Assembly: GCA_932294295.1 (NCBI GenBank)
Contig: OW028586.1
Location: 8,585,701 to 8,649,700 of the forward strand
DNA length: 64,000 bases
From: Alitta virens
Taxonomy: Eukaryota; Annelida; Polychaeta; Phyllodocida; Nereididae
Direction: 5' to 3'
The position numbers and the translations under genes were made by a program. The notes beneath the pieces are model-generated. The model had not been told where the DNA came from and ran no database searches. It worked only from the letters and a program-made list of their open reading frames with translations. This document shows positions 46,301-55,903 of this stretch, one piece after another (the stretch's first letter is position 1; each line of letters begins with the position of its first letter).

Positions 46301-47825
46301 GGGGTCATCTTCTCTTATTGATTGACCGTTCTTTGAACAGCCATGTACAACCGACTGCCAATATTTGTGACGAAGTATGCAAGTTACTTGTCTTGTGCAT
46401 TAGTATGAAATCACATTTCATACCTTGCCTAATTATATTATCGCATGAATTTCTATATATTTGGGAATTATTGTTGTAATTCTAACCAGGATCTTCGGAT
46501 GCCTTCTTGAATCGTTCACTCTCTTTCCAATTTTCTGGTCGGCCAGGTGGAGTAGGTTCGAGCATTTCCCATAACATTGGTGCCATGAATTGCGGATCAG
46601 ATGTCATTAATCTGTGTAGAAAGGTGGTACCTGATCTTGCCAAACCAATGATGAATATGGGATCCTTAAGGTCTACCTACAGGACAAAAAAAAAGTGTTT
46701 ATCAAAGACAGGTTAAAATGAAAATTAAATGTGATTGCAGTTAATATAAATGAAATGGTCAGACCTTGAGGATGTCCGGGTTTTTTATGATTTCATTCTT
46801 GACGGCTACTCTGCGTTTTGCATACTTCCTGAAAAGTTGGTGAAAAAAAGATTTTGCAATAACCAAACATTTTACAGCAGAATGTATTTTGACATAGTGA
46901 CTGAGTTTAAATTTGGTTTCCATATGAATCATTGTTGCTGTGAATAAAAGGAGCAATATATATATGTTTATTGCTGTAGACACACATAATGCATTACAAT
47001 ATGGTGTATTTGCAAAATATTAATTAAATTCAAATTGCAAATAACAAAATTTTATAAATAATTAATCATGAATTGCGGATCAGATGTCATTAAACTGTGT
47101 AGAAAGGTGGTACCTGATCTTGCCAGACCAATGATGAATATGGGATCCTTTAATAAATTTATCTTCCAAAATTTGGTAGCAAATTTCAACTTTTACCTGC
47201 AGGTTCAATATCGAAGAGAAACACAAAAGTATGATAGGTTTGTAGTTTATTGCTAATTGTTAAATTATTAAGTGGTTTGTCAAGTATGCTTCATGTAAAT
47301 AAGAAACACAAAAGTATGATAGGTTTGTAGTTTATTGCTAATTGTTAAATTATTAAGTGGTTTGTCAAGTATGCTTCATGTAAATAAGAAACACAAAAGT
47401 ATGATAGGTTTGTAGTTTATTGCTAATTGCTAAATTATTGAGTTGATTGTAAAGTACGCTACATGTAAATAAGATCACAAAAGTATGAAAGGTTTGTAGT
47501 TTATTGTCAATTGCTAAATTATTAAGTTGATTGTAAAGTACGCTACATGTAAATAAGATCACAAAAGTATGAAAGGTTTGTAGTTTATTGTTAATCAAAA
47601 CAACCAATAGAAAGCTATTTGGCTCATGACTAGATTTGTTGCAAAATAGTACATAACCAACCTGAATTTGTCAATGACAAAGTCTGGTGGAAAAGCTGGA
47701 CTGCGATTATATCCTGTGAGGTAGTGCTTCAGGGGGACCATGAAGTCTGATCTCAACACTTCATGTTTTTCGTTGTCTGACAATGTCTCCAAAATATCCT
47801 CAATTGTAAGATTTACTACTGCCAT
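43333..47825 (-). CDS. PAPS-dependent sulfotransferase (Sulfotransfer_3-like), 7 exons, complete
   Basis: Exons on the minus strand are 47825-47662, 46828-46765, 46676-46487, 45641-45414, 45021-44870, 44445-44332 and 43578-43333. All introns are GT/AG and all phases agree (2,0,1,1,0,0), giving 1158 nt or 385 aa. Residues 82-96 (PIFIIGLARSGTTFL) form the 5'-phosphosulfate-binding loop that opens the sulfotransferase fold. Residues 246-259 (FIFLHRNAKETVTS) match the 3'-phosphate-binding segment, preceded by LLKCPVH. Enzymes of this fold move sulfate from PAPS to a hydroxyl or amine acceptor, which is unknown here. No signal peptide or membrane anchor is seen, so a cytosolic enzyme is likely. 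It is closer to the bacterial-type Sulfotransfer_3 group than to SULT1 or Golgi carbohydrate enzymes; this is my judgement from the motifs. Intron 1 holds a stray copy of part of exon 3, and intron 6 holds a MITE. The start is the ATG at 47825, with no better in-frame ATG nearby. Confidence 0.87.
43731..43829. mobile_element. short palindromic MITE, copy 2
   Basis: CCCAGATACCATTCCAAAT at the left and ATTTGGAATGCCATCTGGG at the right are inverted with a single mismatch, enclosing about 60 bp with GATGTCGGCGACGTC. It lies in intron 6 of the sulfotransferase gene. It is the best-preserved of the three copies. Confidence 0.85.
45705..46085 (-). mobile_element. tRNA-derived SINE with TATC tail
   Basis: On the minus strand an A-box-like TGGTCTAGTAGTAAG (RC of 45978-45992) is followed about 30 nt later by a B box GGTTCAATCC (RC of 45942-45951). 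Those are the internal RNA polymerase III promoter elements of a tRNA. A unique body of about 200 bp ends in CTGCACTTCTTACATCTATCTACC, a TATC tail at about 45710-45736. About 80 bp 5' of the tRNA part (46005-46085) also recurs at two other SINE-like sites. The element is in intron 3 of the sulfotransferase gene, and its transposition would depend on a LINE. It is not a functional tRNA gene: the cloverleaf cannot be closed. Confidence 0.75.
47068..47150 (-). pseudogene. 83-bp duplicate of sulfotransferase exon 3
   Basis: About 81 of 83 positions are identical to 46585-46667, which encodes the PAPS-loop part of exon 3. It is in the same orientation, inside intron 1. The copy stops 9 bp short of the exon 3 acceptor and lacks the donor, so it cannot be spliced as an exon. 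It is a recent local duplication. Confidence 0.85.
47217..47600. repeat. 85-bp tandem repeat, about 4.5 units
   Basis: Units built on CACAAAAGTATGATAGGTTTG and TAGTTTATTGCTAATTG recur every 84-86 bp. The first two units and the last two form two subtypes (AAGAAACACAAAAG and AAGATCACAAAAG). It lies in intron 1 of the sulfotransferase gene. Confidence 0.9.
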
Positions 47826-48181
47826 GCTGTTTGTGTACAGCAATAATGAAAAAAAATATTCACCTTATCCGTGCTCTACATAATATATAACACAATTTCA
47901 AAGTGACCTATTGAACTGTTCTACTTATCTATTTACTATCTTTGCAAAACATAGATAGTCACTGTAGCATACCCTCGATGCCCACCCCCCCCCCCCCCCG
48001 GTACTAGTCTTAATTTCGATAGTGGCCCATGACATATAGTGACCCAGAGACACCTTAATAGTCATGCTTTTGACGGCCTCTACCAGGAGAGGGGGGGGGG
48101 GCTGAATCCGCCAGTGCTTCTGTTTGATCTGCTGAAGGTGTTGTAAATAAAACTATTGATAAATATCTTGACATTATGGCC

Positions 48182-49132
48182 CTGCAGTATGGTGGCCGAG
48201 GAGTTTACTTCGCGGTTTCGTGGGGAAACAGCCTAACTTTCGCACCACAAAAGTTACCATTTTCGCCCCAAGAAAGTACCAACTTTCGCCCCAGAAAAGT
48301 CCAACTTTTGCCCCACGAAACAGACAAATTTCGCTCTAAGTAAGGCGGCCGAGGAGTGCATTTGCGAAGCTTCGCCCCCCGACAGTGGAGGTTTCGCCCC
48401 CCCCCCCCCCCCCAACAGTAGAGGCTTCACCCCACGACAGTAGAGGCTTCGTCCGACAGTAGGTACTTTCTCGCCAAGAAACACTTAGCACCACGAAATA
48501 TACCTTCGAGGCTAATTCAATTAACTGCGCCTAAACACAGGCTCCCAGGCTGTATGAAAGAGGACCCCCCTTGCCGACTGTTTTTTGTCATTTACGATTA
48601 ATATTGCATTTATAGCATTGTTCTTGGGTCTTATCTATGATAGAGGCATCCGTAGATCTGCATGAAATGTCTGTACGTTCAATATTTACGGAGATAATTA
48701 GCTAAAACCGGCCTTGAGGGGGGCAAGTTCGTAAATTTCATGCCATGAAAGGTACTTTCGTGCCACGAAAGATGGTAGTTTCTTGGGGGAAATTGGTACG
48801 TTTCTGGCGCGAAAATGGGGAACTTTCGTGGCATGAAATGGGGACTGTCGTGGTGCGAAAGTTGGGACTGACTGTCGTGGTACGAAAGTGACTGTTTCCC
48901 CACGAAACCACGAGACCAAGAAATGAACTGTCGGCCACCATACTTTCGTGGTACAAAAGTTGGTACTTTCGTGGGACGAAAGTGGGATTGTCGTGGTGCG
49001 AAAGTTGAACTGTCGTGGTGCGAAAGTTGAAGTGTCGTGGTGCGAAAATGAAGACTGTCGTGGTGCGAAGGATGCTGTCTTCCCACGAAACCAAGAGACT
49101 GCGAAGTGTACTCCTCGGCCACCATACTGCAG
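48182..49132. mobile_element. 0.95-kb element with 23-bp perfect terminal inverted repeats
   Basis: The termini begin CTGCAGTATGGTGGCCGAGG and are perfectly inverted over 23 bp (48182-48204 and 49110-49132). A looser match continues about 30 bp inward. The interior is a degenerate array of short palindromic units such as TTTCGTGG.ACGAAAGT and CGTGGTGCGAAAG, which causes several overlapping open frames rich in Thr-Thr and His. If TA is taken as the target duplication, the element itself would start TGGTGGCC. No transposase is present. Confidence 0.75.
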
Positions 49133-49385
49133 AGCAGAACTGCTCTGTAGTGTTAATTATAGCTGACTAAAATTTATCTGTTAATTCCCTCAAGAGTACC
49201 AAGTATATATATTTTTCCAGAAAACATCTACAATACATCATATATATATATACTATAACTTACCAGATAGCCATTTGTCGAATGTTGAATGAATTAAACA
49301 TTAAGTTAACTTATATAGGTATTATAACAAACCCAAATGTCAGTAAAATAGGGACCATATAACAAATGTAAGTCTGTAAGTCGCC
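49133..49385. other. short intergenic DNA, no gene seen
   Basis: AT-rich and contains TA-rich tracts near 49240. No feature was recognised. Confidence 0.4.
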
Positions 49386-49470
49386 ACATAGCATTCCAAA
49401 TTCGGCCAGCATCGTTTCTACATCGTTTTGACATAGCCGACATCGATACGATTTTGAATGCTATCTGGGG
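49386..49470. mobile_element. short palindromic MITE, copy 3
   Basis: CATAGCATTCCAAATTCGG at the left and TTTTGAATGCTATCTGGGG at the right, with ACATAGCCGACATCGATACG inside, match copies 1 and 2 in layout. Confidence 0.75.
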
Positions 49471-49558
49471 TAGACCCATGAGTGAATACTGCCATTTCAT
49501 TAACCATGTACACATAGCTTTCTTTGCTAAATTTCACTCACATTCAGATTTTTAGATA

Positions 49559-51156
49559 TACAACCTGGTGTTAATTGTGGAGACCACTTGATTACGTCAG
49601 TTAGGTAGATTTGCATAATTGGCATTGCAAATGACTGTTTGACACAGACTGATCTACAGTAAGAAGTGCACTCAAGTGGAACCCTGCAGTCATCTAGTCA
49701 GATAGAACTACGACCAGTTAAAGTTCTATGTCTCTAGATTTAGCATAGGCAAATGATTATATAAACCAATACTACCTTCTTGTCTCATGATATTTTTTTA
49801 CCATTACATGCTCATTTGTGCTCAGCAATTTAACTTAAAGGTACAATGAATAATATAAATTGAGTTTTCATGCCATCAAAAATACAACATGTAAACAACC
49901 TAGTGATGATGTCACAATACTGAACAATGGGTGATGATGCCATTTCCATTGTCTTTCCAATGTTTGATCTGGATTTTCTTTCAATTTATTATTTTTCGTA
50001 ATTAATGCCTAATAGACTGACTAGCTGATTGAAATTACCGGGGCCTTGAAGTGTTTTACCTTGACATCTATGGGCTTTTTGTTATATACTTTCTTTCATC
50101 ATTTGCCAGTGTATGTAGAACTTCATTAAATAACACTGTCCATAAATAAGTAATTAGCACAACAGCGCTAAATAATTAGCTCAACAGTGCAGTTATGTCA
50201 AGATATTTATCAGCAGTTTAAGTTGCGACGCCTTTCTAAACACACACACAAATCATGATGATACAATTAAGAAAAATATGAGGTTCGAGTGCATATCAAG
50301 CAAACTCATTATGATTATACCCATATACAATAAATTCTAAAACGTTTGAGGTAAATTTCTAAGTAAATTGTTTTTAGCCAATTGTATACAACTGATTGCA
50401 TATCAAGTATTCTTTCACAGTACAACTTTAGGCCGCCTGCTGCTGAACTAATCCAGCTGCCCAAATCTATACTAAATCCTATTAAAAGCAAACAGGAGTT
50501 CCATTGCAATTACTGCCATTTCACTAACCATGTACACACAGGGTTAAATACATTTCAGTCTAATTGATTAGGTACGTCATGTTTTAACTTTATTTCATTG
50601 GCCATCAAACAGATAAATCGTGTTAAGTCAGCTACCTACTAAGTTTCATTGCTTCAGTTTTGCATACAAGTCCATTTACTTGAGAAAAATTATATTTACC
50701 TGGTTTCGGCCGACAGCCAACCGACCAACCAACCTACCAAAACTAATTCTAAGGACCCCAGGAACAATAATCAAGCATTAATTAGAACTAAGTTGCATTG
50801 CTTAATTTTTACATAACAATGAAACTTAGTTCTAATGTTTGAATACTGTTTCTGGGGTCCTTAGTCTTAGCTTTGGTAGGTTGGTTGGTTGGCTGGCTGT
50901 CGGCCGAAAAACAACTTTTGGCTGTTTTTTCTCAAGTAGCGTTTAATGCAATACAAGTTCAGCGCCAGATAGCTGACTTCACAGATCTTAAATCGTCATG
51001 CCCTAACTTAACTGGACGTAGTTGTGGCTGAGTAGATGTCTGGCTCCACTTGAGTGGCTTGTTTAGAGATAATCAGCCAATCAAACATGCACACATGCAA
51101 ATTTACCTATCTGACGTACAAGTTTAATTGTTCTCCGCCAATTGCACCAGGCTGTT
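49559..51156. mobile_element. 1.6-kb foldback element with a nested inner hairpin
   Basis: The outer ends (about 49559-49735 and about 50980-51156) are imperfect inverted copies. Blocks ACA.CCTGGTG, GGAGA, ACGTCAG.TAGGTA.ATTTGCAT, CACTCAAGTGGA, CATCTA.TCAG and CCAGTTAA reappear inverted in the same nested order. A second, separate hairpin sits inside at 50703-50909. No coding capacity is seen; a clear target duplication was not found. Confidence 0.7.
50703..50909. repeat. inner hairpin of the 1.6-kb foldback
   Basis: GGCCGACAGCCAACCGACCA, ACCTACCAAA, AAGGACCCCA and ATTAGAACTAAG (left) reappear inverted on the right with few mismatches, around a loop of about 36 nt. It may be a separate MITE inserted in the larger element. 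Confidence 0.8.
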
Positions 51157-52840
51157 GTTCTTACGTATAAGCATAAATATGAGTGAAGAAAGCTCACTGT
51201 ACGTGGTTAGTGAAACGGAAGTAATCTAACATAAGTTAAAAGTACATATGCATGTGGTCATATTTAACACTCTAAGTCAATGGACTTTAAAAACGCATTA
51301 TCTCGGGTTTGTACATGTTTTACCTATGCGTTTTTAAAGTCCATTAGTGTAAAACTACCCTCTTGTCATTTTGACTACAATTTGTTTAAAAGTTGTAATT
51401 TTTTAGTATTTTGCTCTCTCATAAACTGGTATAATTTTATCACAAGTTGTATTTTTGACAACATATGTCAAACATATATTGGCCAGTGGTGACAACTTTT
51501 CCTATTTTTTTCTGTAGTTCTTGCATTGATTAGCTTTGTTTTTGTCCATTAGAGTACAGGTTTTGTCATATTATTTTCAAAATGTATTGATGATGATAAG
51601 TGTTTTGCAACAAAAAAGATGACATATTTTGCCATGCAGTGAATTATTTCCGATACACAGTAATAGTTTAAACAGTTTCGTGGAATGTTGTTATGCACTG
51701 GAAAATAATGTAATAAAATCCATCAAAATATATTAAATATATGACGTTAGGTGTAACACAATACATCAATGCAGCATAACACTATGCATCACTACACACA
51801 AAGTGCCAAACATAAACATGATAAATGTCAGTCAATCTGTTTTTTTTTTATCAGAATCTCAATCCATAACATATCCTACAATTATCAGAACTCATAGAGA
51901 TATAGATACTTACTAAGATTGATTTACAAATAATCTTCTCAGGTTTGTGTAAATTTAGCCATGAAATCACTGTTGTTTGTGTACATTAAAGCTGTCACAT
52001 CCTTGAAAATGGCTTAAATAACCTAACTATGGCACATTTGTCTTCCTTGAATAAAATAAAGCAACTTTGAATGATGACCATGTGTCAAAAGTGCCTGGTT
52101 TTATTTTACCAAGGTATTTATTAAATCTTTTACAGTTCCCCCCTCCAACATCAATGGACTCATCCATGTCAGTCTGATTTCCCGGAAATTGGCAAGGTTC
52201 ATTTTGGTCTTCGGGGTGAAGCTTGTGAAAGTTTTCAAATATCTAATGCCAAGCAACTCAACAAAAGCTATCTACTAAAATTATTTCATTCCTATGAAAA
52301 CTACCATGATCTGGTAACTGTGGTGCTTTGGCTGTTAACAAAAATCCATCATGAATTTGTGCTTGTGATGCTGCTAGTGTTATGCTAGTGTAGCAGTGGA
52401 TACTCCATTGCAGGCTTCTGACCATGATTGGCCAGTTGAGTGACACACCCACACTCTGACCTATAAAATGAATAGCCACACACACTCACTGTTCTCACTG
52501 TCTTAAGTGAAACAGTGTTATTAAACAAATCGGATTTGTCAATTGCTCTTTATGTTTCTGATAGCTGATTGCATTTGAAACTGTACACTGTAATTAATTT
52601 CAAGTTATTACAAATAGGCCAATGTTGAAATGAAATTATTTCTCAAACGGTTTTAAACAGTAGATATGCGGTTAAAAAATGCTACACTCACTGAACCTGT
52701 CAATTATGTTTGTTAATGTGAATAAATTAAACATGATTATATATTTTTAAATTTGGATCTGATTTATTCTATTAGATTTGCAAAAAATGTCAGTGTGTTA
52801 TGAAAGACTGCATACATAGAACTATAAAAAAATGTTGGAG
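51157..52840. other. intergenic DNA upstream of the sushi-like remnants
   Basis: Contains one perfect hairpin (51279-51345). No coding exon was recognised. The open frames near 51280 and 52258 have no known motifs. Confidence 0.4.
51279..51345. repeat. perfect 20-bp hairpin, 27-nt loop
   Basis: AATGGACTTTAAAAACGCAT at 51279-51298 is exactly complementary to 51326-51345. The total length of 67 nt resembles a precursor-microRNA-sized stem-loop, but a decayed MITE is equally possible. Confidence 0.8.
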
Positions 52841-54615
52841 TGAAAGTGAGGTACGACTGCGAAACTGGATGCATGACCCTTTCAGGGAATCATTTGGTTT
52901 CTTGTACAAAACATATCGATAAAGCCCCATGGGAACCAACTCCACGTCTCCATTGTGCAGGTAAATCAAACTAAAATGTGTGACTATATTCAGAGTGTTA
53001 CATGCTAAGCACTGTATTGGAGATTGGACATTGCATTATTTAAAAAAAAGAAAAAAAAAGCTTATTGCACAGTTGTATGACTTGCAACTTAAGTAACAGA
53101 GCTATTTTATGGTTTGTACTGTTTCGTTATGGTCTCAAGATATATTTTAACATTGGATTTATATTCTCTAGGAAACCTTGTAGAATCAGTCAGTACCTAT
53201 GTTATTTCAGTAAATGTGAAATTTGGTCATTCTGGTCTAGTGGCTTTTATGACGATGGGGATCATGAGTGAAGTAATCTATCTTTATGAGATAGTATTTC
53301 TCACCACACTCCTTTGTACCACAAGACCAGTATCACATAAGCATAATAAATGTATCGCATGCATATTTGTACCTCGGTGTATTCGTTATCAATCCTCCTT
53401 TTCTTATTCTTGTACAAAGGGAAGACTGATGGCTAAAAATGATATACAGATTTTGAACAGCTCTGTGTCATCTGAAAAAGATGAGAAATGTTTGTCCTTT
53501 GAGACTTATTCTGGACCAACTTGTGTTCTACTTAGCCATACTGTAAATCCATCGCAAGATCTGGTGGATGAACCCGGTGTGACTTACTGCGGCAAAGGTA
53601 TCAATTCAATTATTAATTTAATGCTATCTGGGTATTTCCTACATATTGTTCTATACAAAATTAGACATTTGCAACATCAGTCACACAACTCATATCAAGG
53701 AAAATTTGAATTTGATACCAGATCCAACAGTTGAATACCGTTCCCTGGGTGAGTCAGATAAAAAAACTCTAAGTGGTTTTAACTTGTGACAAAATAGAAT
53801 ATGAGCTGGTCAAAGAAACATAATGGCACCCAAAAACAAAACCTGAAAGTATACCGGTACAACAAGAATAATTTCAATGTTTAATGCCAATATTTATTCA
53901 CCTCCTAAGCAAAATTTCATATGTATATTCTACCACCAAAACGTCCCTAACTAGTGATGCAGACCGGACCGCCTTTTGTGGGGTGGTCCGATATTCCTTA
54001 AAGTGGTCCGGTACTGGTCTGGTCCAGGGTCAGGTGGTCCGGTATTATTACTGGACCGGTCCAGAAGCGATCCATCGGCATTTTTTAAAATTATGATAAA
54101 AACAAAGGTTCAGCAAAAGTTTTTTATTTAAAAAAAAAAAAAACATAACTTATGTTTTTTTTTTTTAAATAAAAAACTTTTCCAGCGGTTCGGACCGCGG
54201 TCCAGGCACCCAGTACCGGTATTTTGTTGCTGGTCCGGTACCGATGCGGTCCAGGGTCGGACCGCGTACTGGACCGGACCCATGCGGTCCGGTCTGCATC
54301 ACTATCCCTAACATATGGTTTCAATATTAAGTGCATCATAAATATTTAGGTTTTGATTTGCTGCCACTTCCAGACAATATTGTATGTCCAGTAGTCGCTG
54401 TCCGTTATGCAAGTGCAATGAGACCAAAGTTGGAAGGTGACATGTATCAATCAAATGATGTTGCAAATGTCACTTGTGCACCTGGATTAGTCAGCACCAC
54501 ATTTAACCAAGATGGGCAGATCACATGTCAGCGGAACAGAAGCTGGTCATTCATATCGCTGGTCATTCATATATGTGTGCATTTCGCTTCGATGTGTACA
54601 AGAAGGTTTCTCTGA
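52841..54615 (+). pseudogene. sushi/CCP-domain coding remnants (3 candidate exons)
   Basis: Candidate exons are about 52841-52960, 53172-53597 and 54374 to about 54600. The first ends in phase 1 (TGTGCAG|GTAAAT) and contains VRYDCETG...SGNHLVSCT, the second half of a CCP module. The second is open for 142 codons, phase 1 to 1. The third starts in phase 1 and carries an almost complete CCP: CPVVAVRYASAMRP, NVTCAPG, GQITCQ and a Trp. CCP modules are extracellular binding units of complement-type and adhesion proteins. Lesions: an in-frame TAA (52825-52827) blocks the first exon's 5' side beside a run of seven A, and a 16-bp tandem duplication (54542-54573) shifts the frame just after the third module's Trp. 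No start or signal peptide was found. A hAT MITE lies between exons 2 and 3. Confidence 0.5.
53952..54304. mobile_element. hAT-type MITE with 8-bp target duplication
   Basis: Perfect 21-bp terminal inverted repeats start TAGTGATGCAGACCGG (53952-53972 and 54284-54304). They are flanked by the direct repeat TCCCTAAC (53944-53951 and 54305-54312). An 8-bp duplication with a TAGNGATGCA-type end is typical of hAT transposons. The interior is rich in GGTCCGG/CCGGACC and folds into one long imperfect hairpin centred on A and T runs near 54128-54172. It encodes no transposase. Confidence 0.92.
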
Positions 54616-54869
54616 TGATGGACAACATGGAGCCAGTCACAAACTGCTTAAACTGCTTCAGGAAAAGAGTGAGAGCAATGTCATGGTCATTGTGACCAGT
54701 CTATGGTAACAAACACCTAGGCCCAAAGCGTTCTGACTGTATTAAAGACATTGCAAATGAAGCTCTAACACTCCTTAATGAGTCTTTTAATCATGCTGGT
54801 AATCTTCGCTCGTTTAATCGCCAAGATGTAAACAATACGTGTGAAGTCACCAGAGTGAATGAGCTGCTC

Positions 54870-54970
54870 TGAGTGACGTCAGAGACCTCATGACGTCACG
54901 GGGATTGTTTGCCGCTCTCTGATTGGCTGTGCTCAATGGCAACGTCACAGTTCTAGCTGACCAATAGGGA
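54870..54970. promoter_or_regulatory. promoter-like cluster: two CRE palindromes and CCAAT boxes
   Basis: TGACGTCA occurs twice (54874-54881 and 54891-54898, 17 bp apart). It is followed by CTGATTGGCTG (an inverted CCAAT box, about 54919-54929) and CCAAT at 54961-54965. This CpG-containing patch stands out in AT-rich surroundings. Which gene it would serve is unknown; an upstream exon of an unrecognised gene may be near. Confidence 0.35.
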
Positions 54971-55533
54971 ATCAAAACAATCTCAGCCCATTGTACAGGA
55001 AGTGAACATGACGCGAAAATCTGAGTAATCGCCGGAGTCAGATTTGTCGAAATGGTCATTGGGCAGTAGCTTTCAACGATATATGACTTTACCTGTGGTA
55101 AATGAGGAAGTTGAGTACAAGATGGCCATCAATGGATGACGTTGATTGTGTAATCATCTACATCCATTTGTCATAATCCATGTCGTAATATATATGGTGC
55201 CTTGACCATTTACGACAGAGCCCTGGTCATGTGACACTCAACCCTATATATACCAGCCTCTACTCAATTAATTGCCGCCAATTTCATTTTTTGATACCAT
55301 CTCAGCCCAACCCTACATTCTTGTAAGCTAGCCATTTCTCAGTCAAATTCCTTGTAGCCTGCTTCATAACATGATAATGATTATTACTGATGAATTATTA
55401 ATCCTGATTGCAAATTTAGGAGTGTTATTCTCGATGTCTCTCATGTTCATGTTCTTCTTTTTATCTTAACCTCAAATTCACCGACCATGCTATTACATCT
55501 CTGGCGGCGGCCTGCTGCAATTTGTATACTCAC

Positions 55534-55624
55534 CGGGCAGGTCCAGCAGAGTCATGATGTCATCATCTATGTATAGCTGTGCGTCTTTATACGTATTGTG
55601 CTTGTGGTATGACTGTTTACGTGT
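55534..55624 (-). CDS. orphan exon candidate
   Basis: On the minus strand CTCACAG|ACACG and CCCG|GTGAGT bound 91 nt, open in the frame containing YKDAQLYIDDDIMTLLDLPG. The donor is strong. No domain was recognised, and the plus-strand retrotransposon lies immediately upstream of it (higher coordinates). Confidence 0.25.
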
Positions 55625-55691
55625 CTGTGAGAATTGTGATGTCCTGTGTGTCTTAATTGGTGCCAAATAAACTGGCAATGTGGCCCTTGTG

Positions 55692-55852
55692 TGTTGTATA
55701 GTCCGCTTAACGGTACGGATCCGATTATCACGATCCGCATTTTACCAACTTAATGTATGCAGCCCGCACGCGCACTGAGGTGTTTCTAAAATAAACATGT
55801 CTGAACTAAATCCACGCTTGTGTCTTCATGTGATCAAATCGGACATATAACA
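55692..55852 (+). repeat. 5' LTR
   Basis: 161 bp, starting TGTTGTATAG and ending ATATAACA (TG...CA). It contains AAATAAAC, a possible polyadenylation signal. It differs from the 3' LTR at three sites. Confidence 0.95.
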
Positions 55853-55864
55853 TGGTGGCAGCCG
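55853..55864 (+). promoter_or_regulatory. primer-binding site
   Basis: TGGTGGCAGC immediately follows the 5' LTR. It is complementary to a tRNA 3' end of the form GCUGCCACCA, which fits some leucine tRNAs (recalled, not checked). Confidence 0.7.
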
Positions 55865-55903
55865 GAAAGGAACCCCTAAACATGCAGAAAAACGTGCGGG
55901 AAG

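Noticed and set aside
48679..49125. Overlapping 118- and 148-codon frames rich in Thr-Thr and His-His
   Set aside because: All arise from the short TTTCGTGG-type palindromic repeats of the 48.2-49.1 kb element. Frames on both strands are open for the same reason.
52258..52485. 75-codon minus-strand frame
   Set aside because: No motif, no splice context and unremarkable composition.
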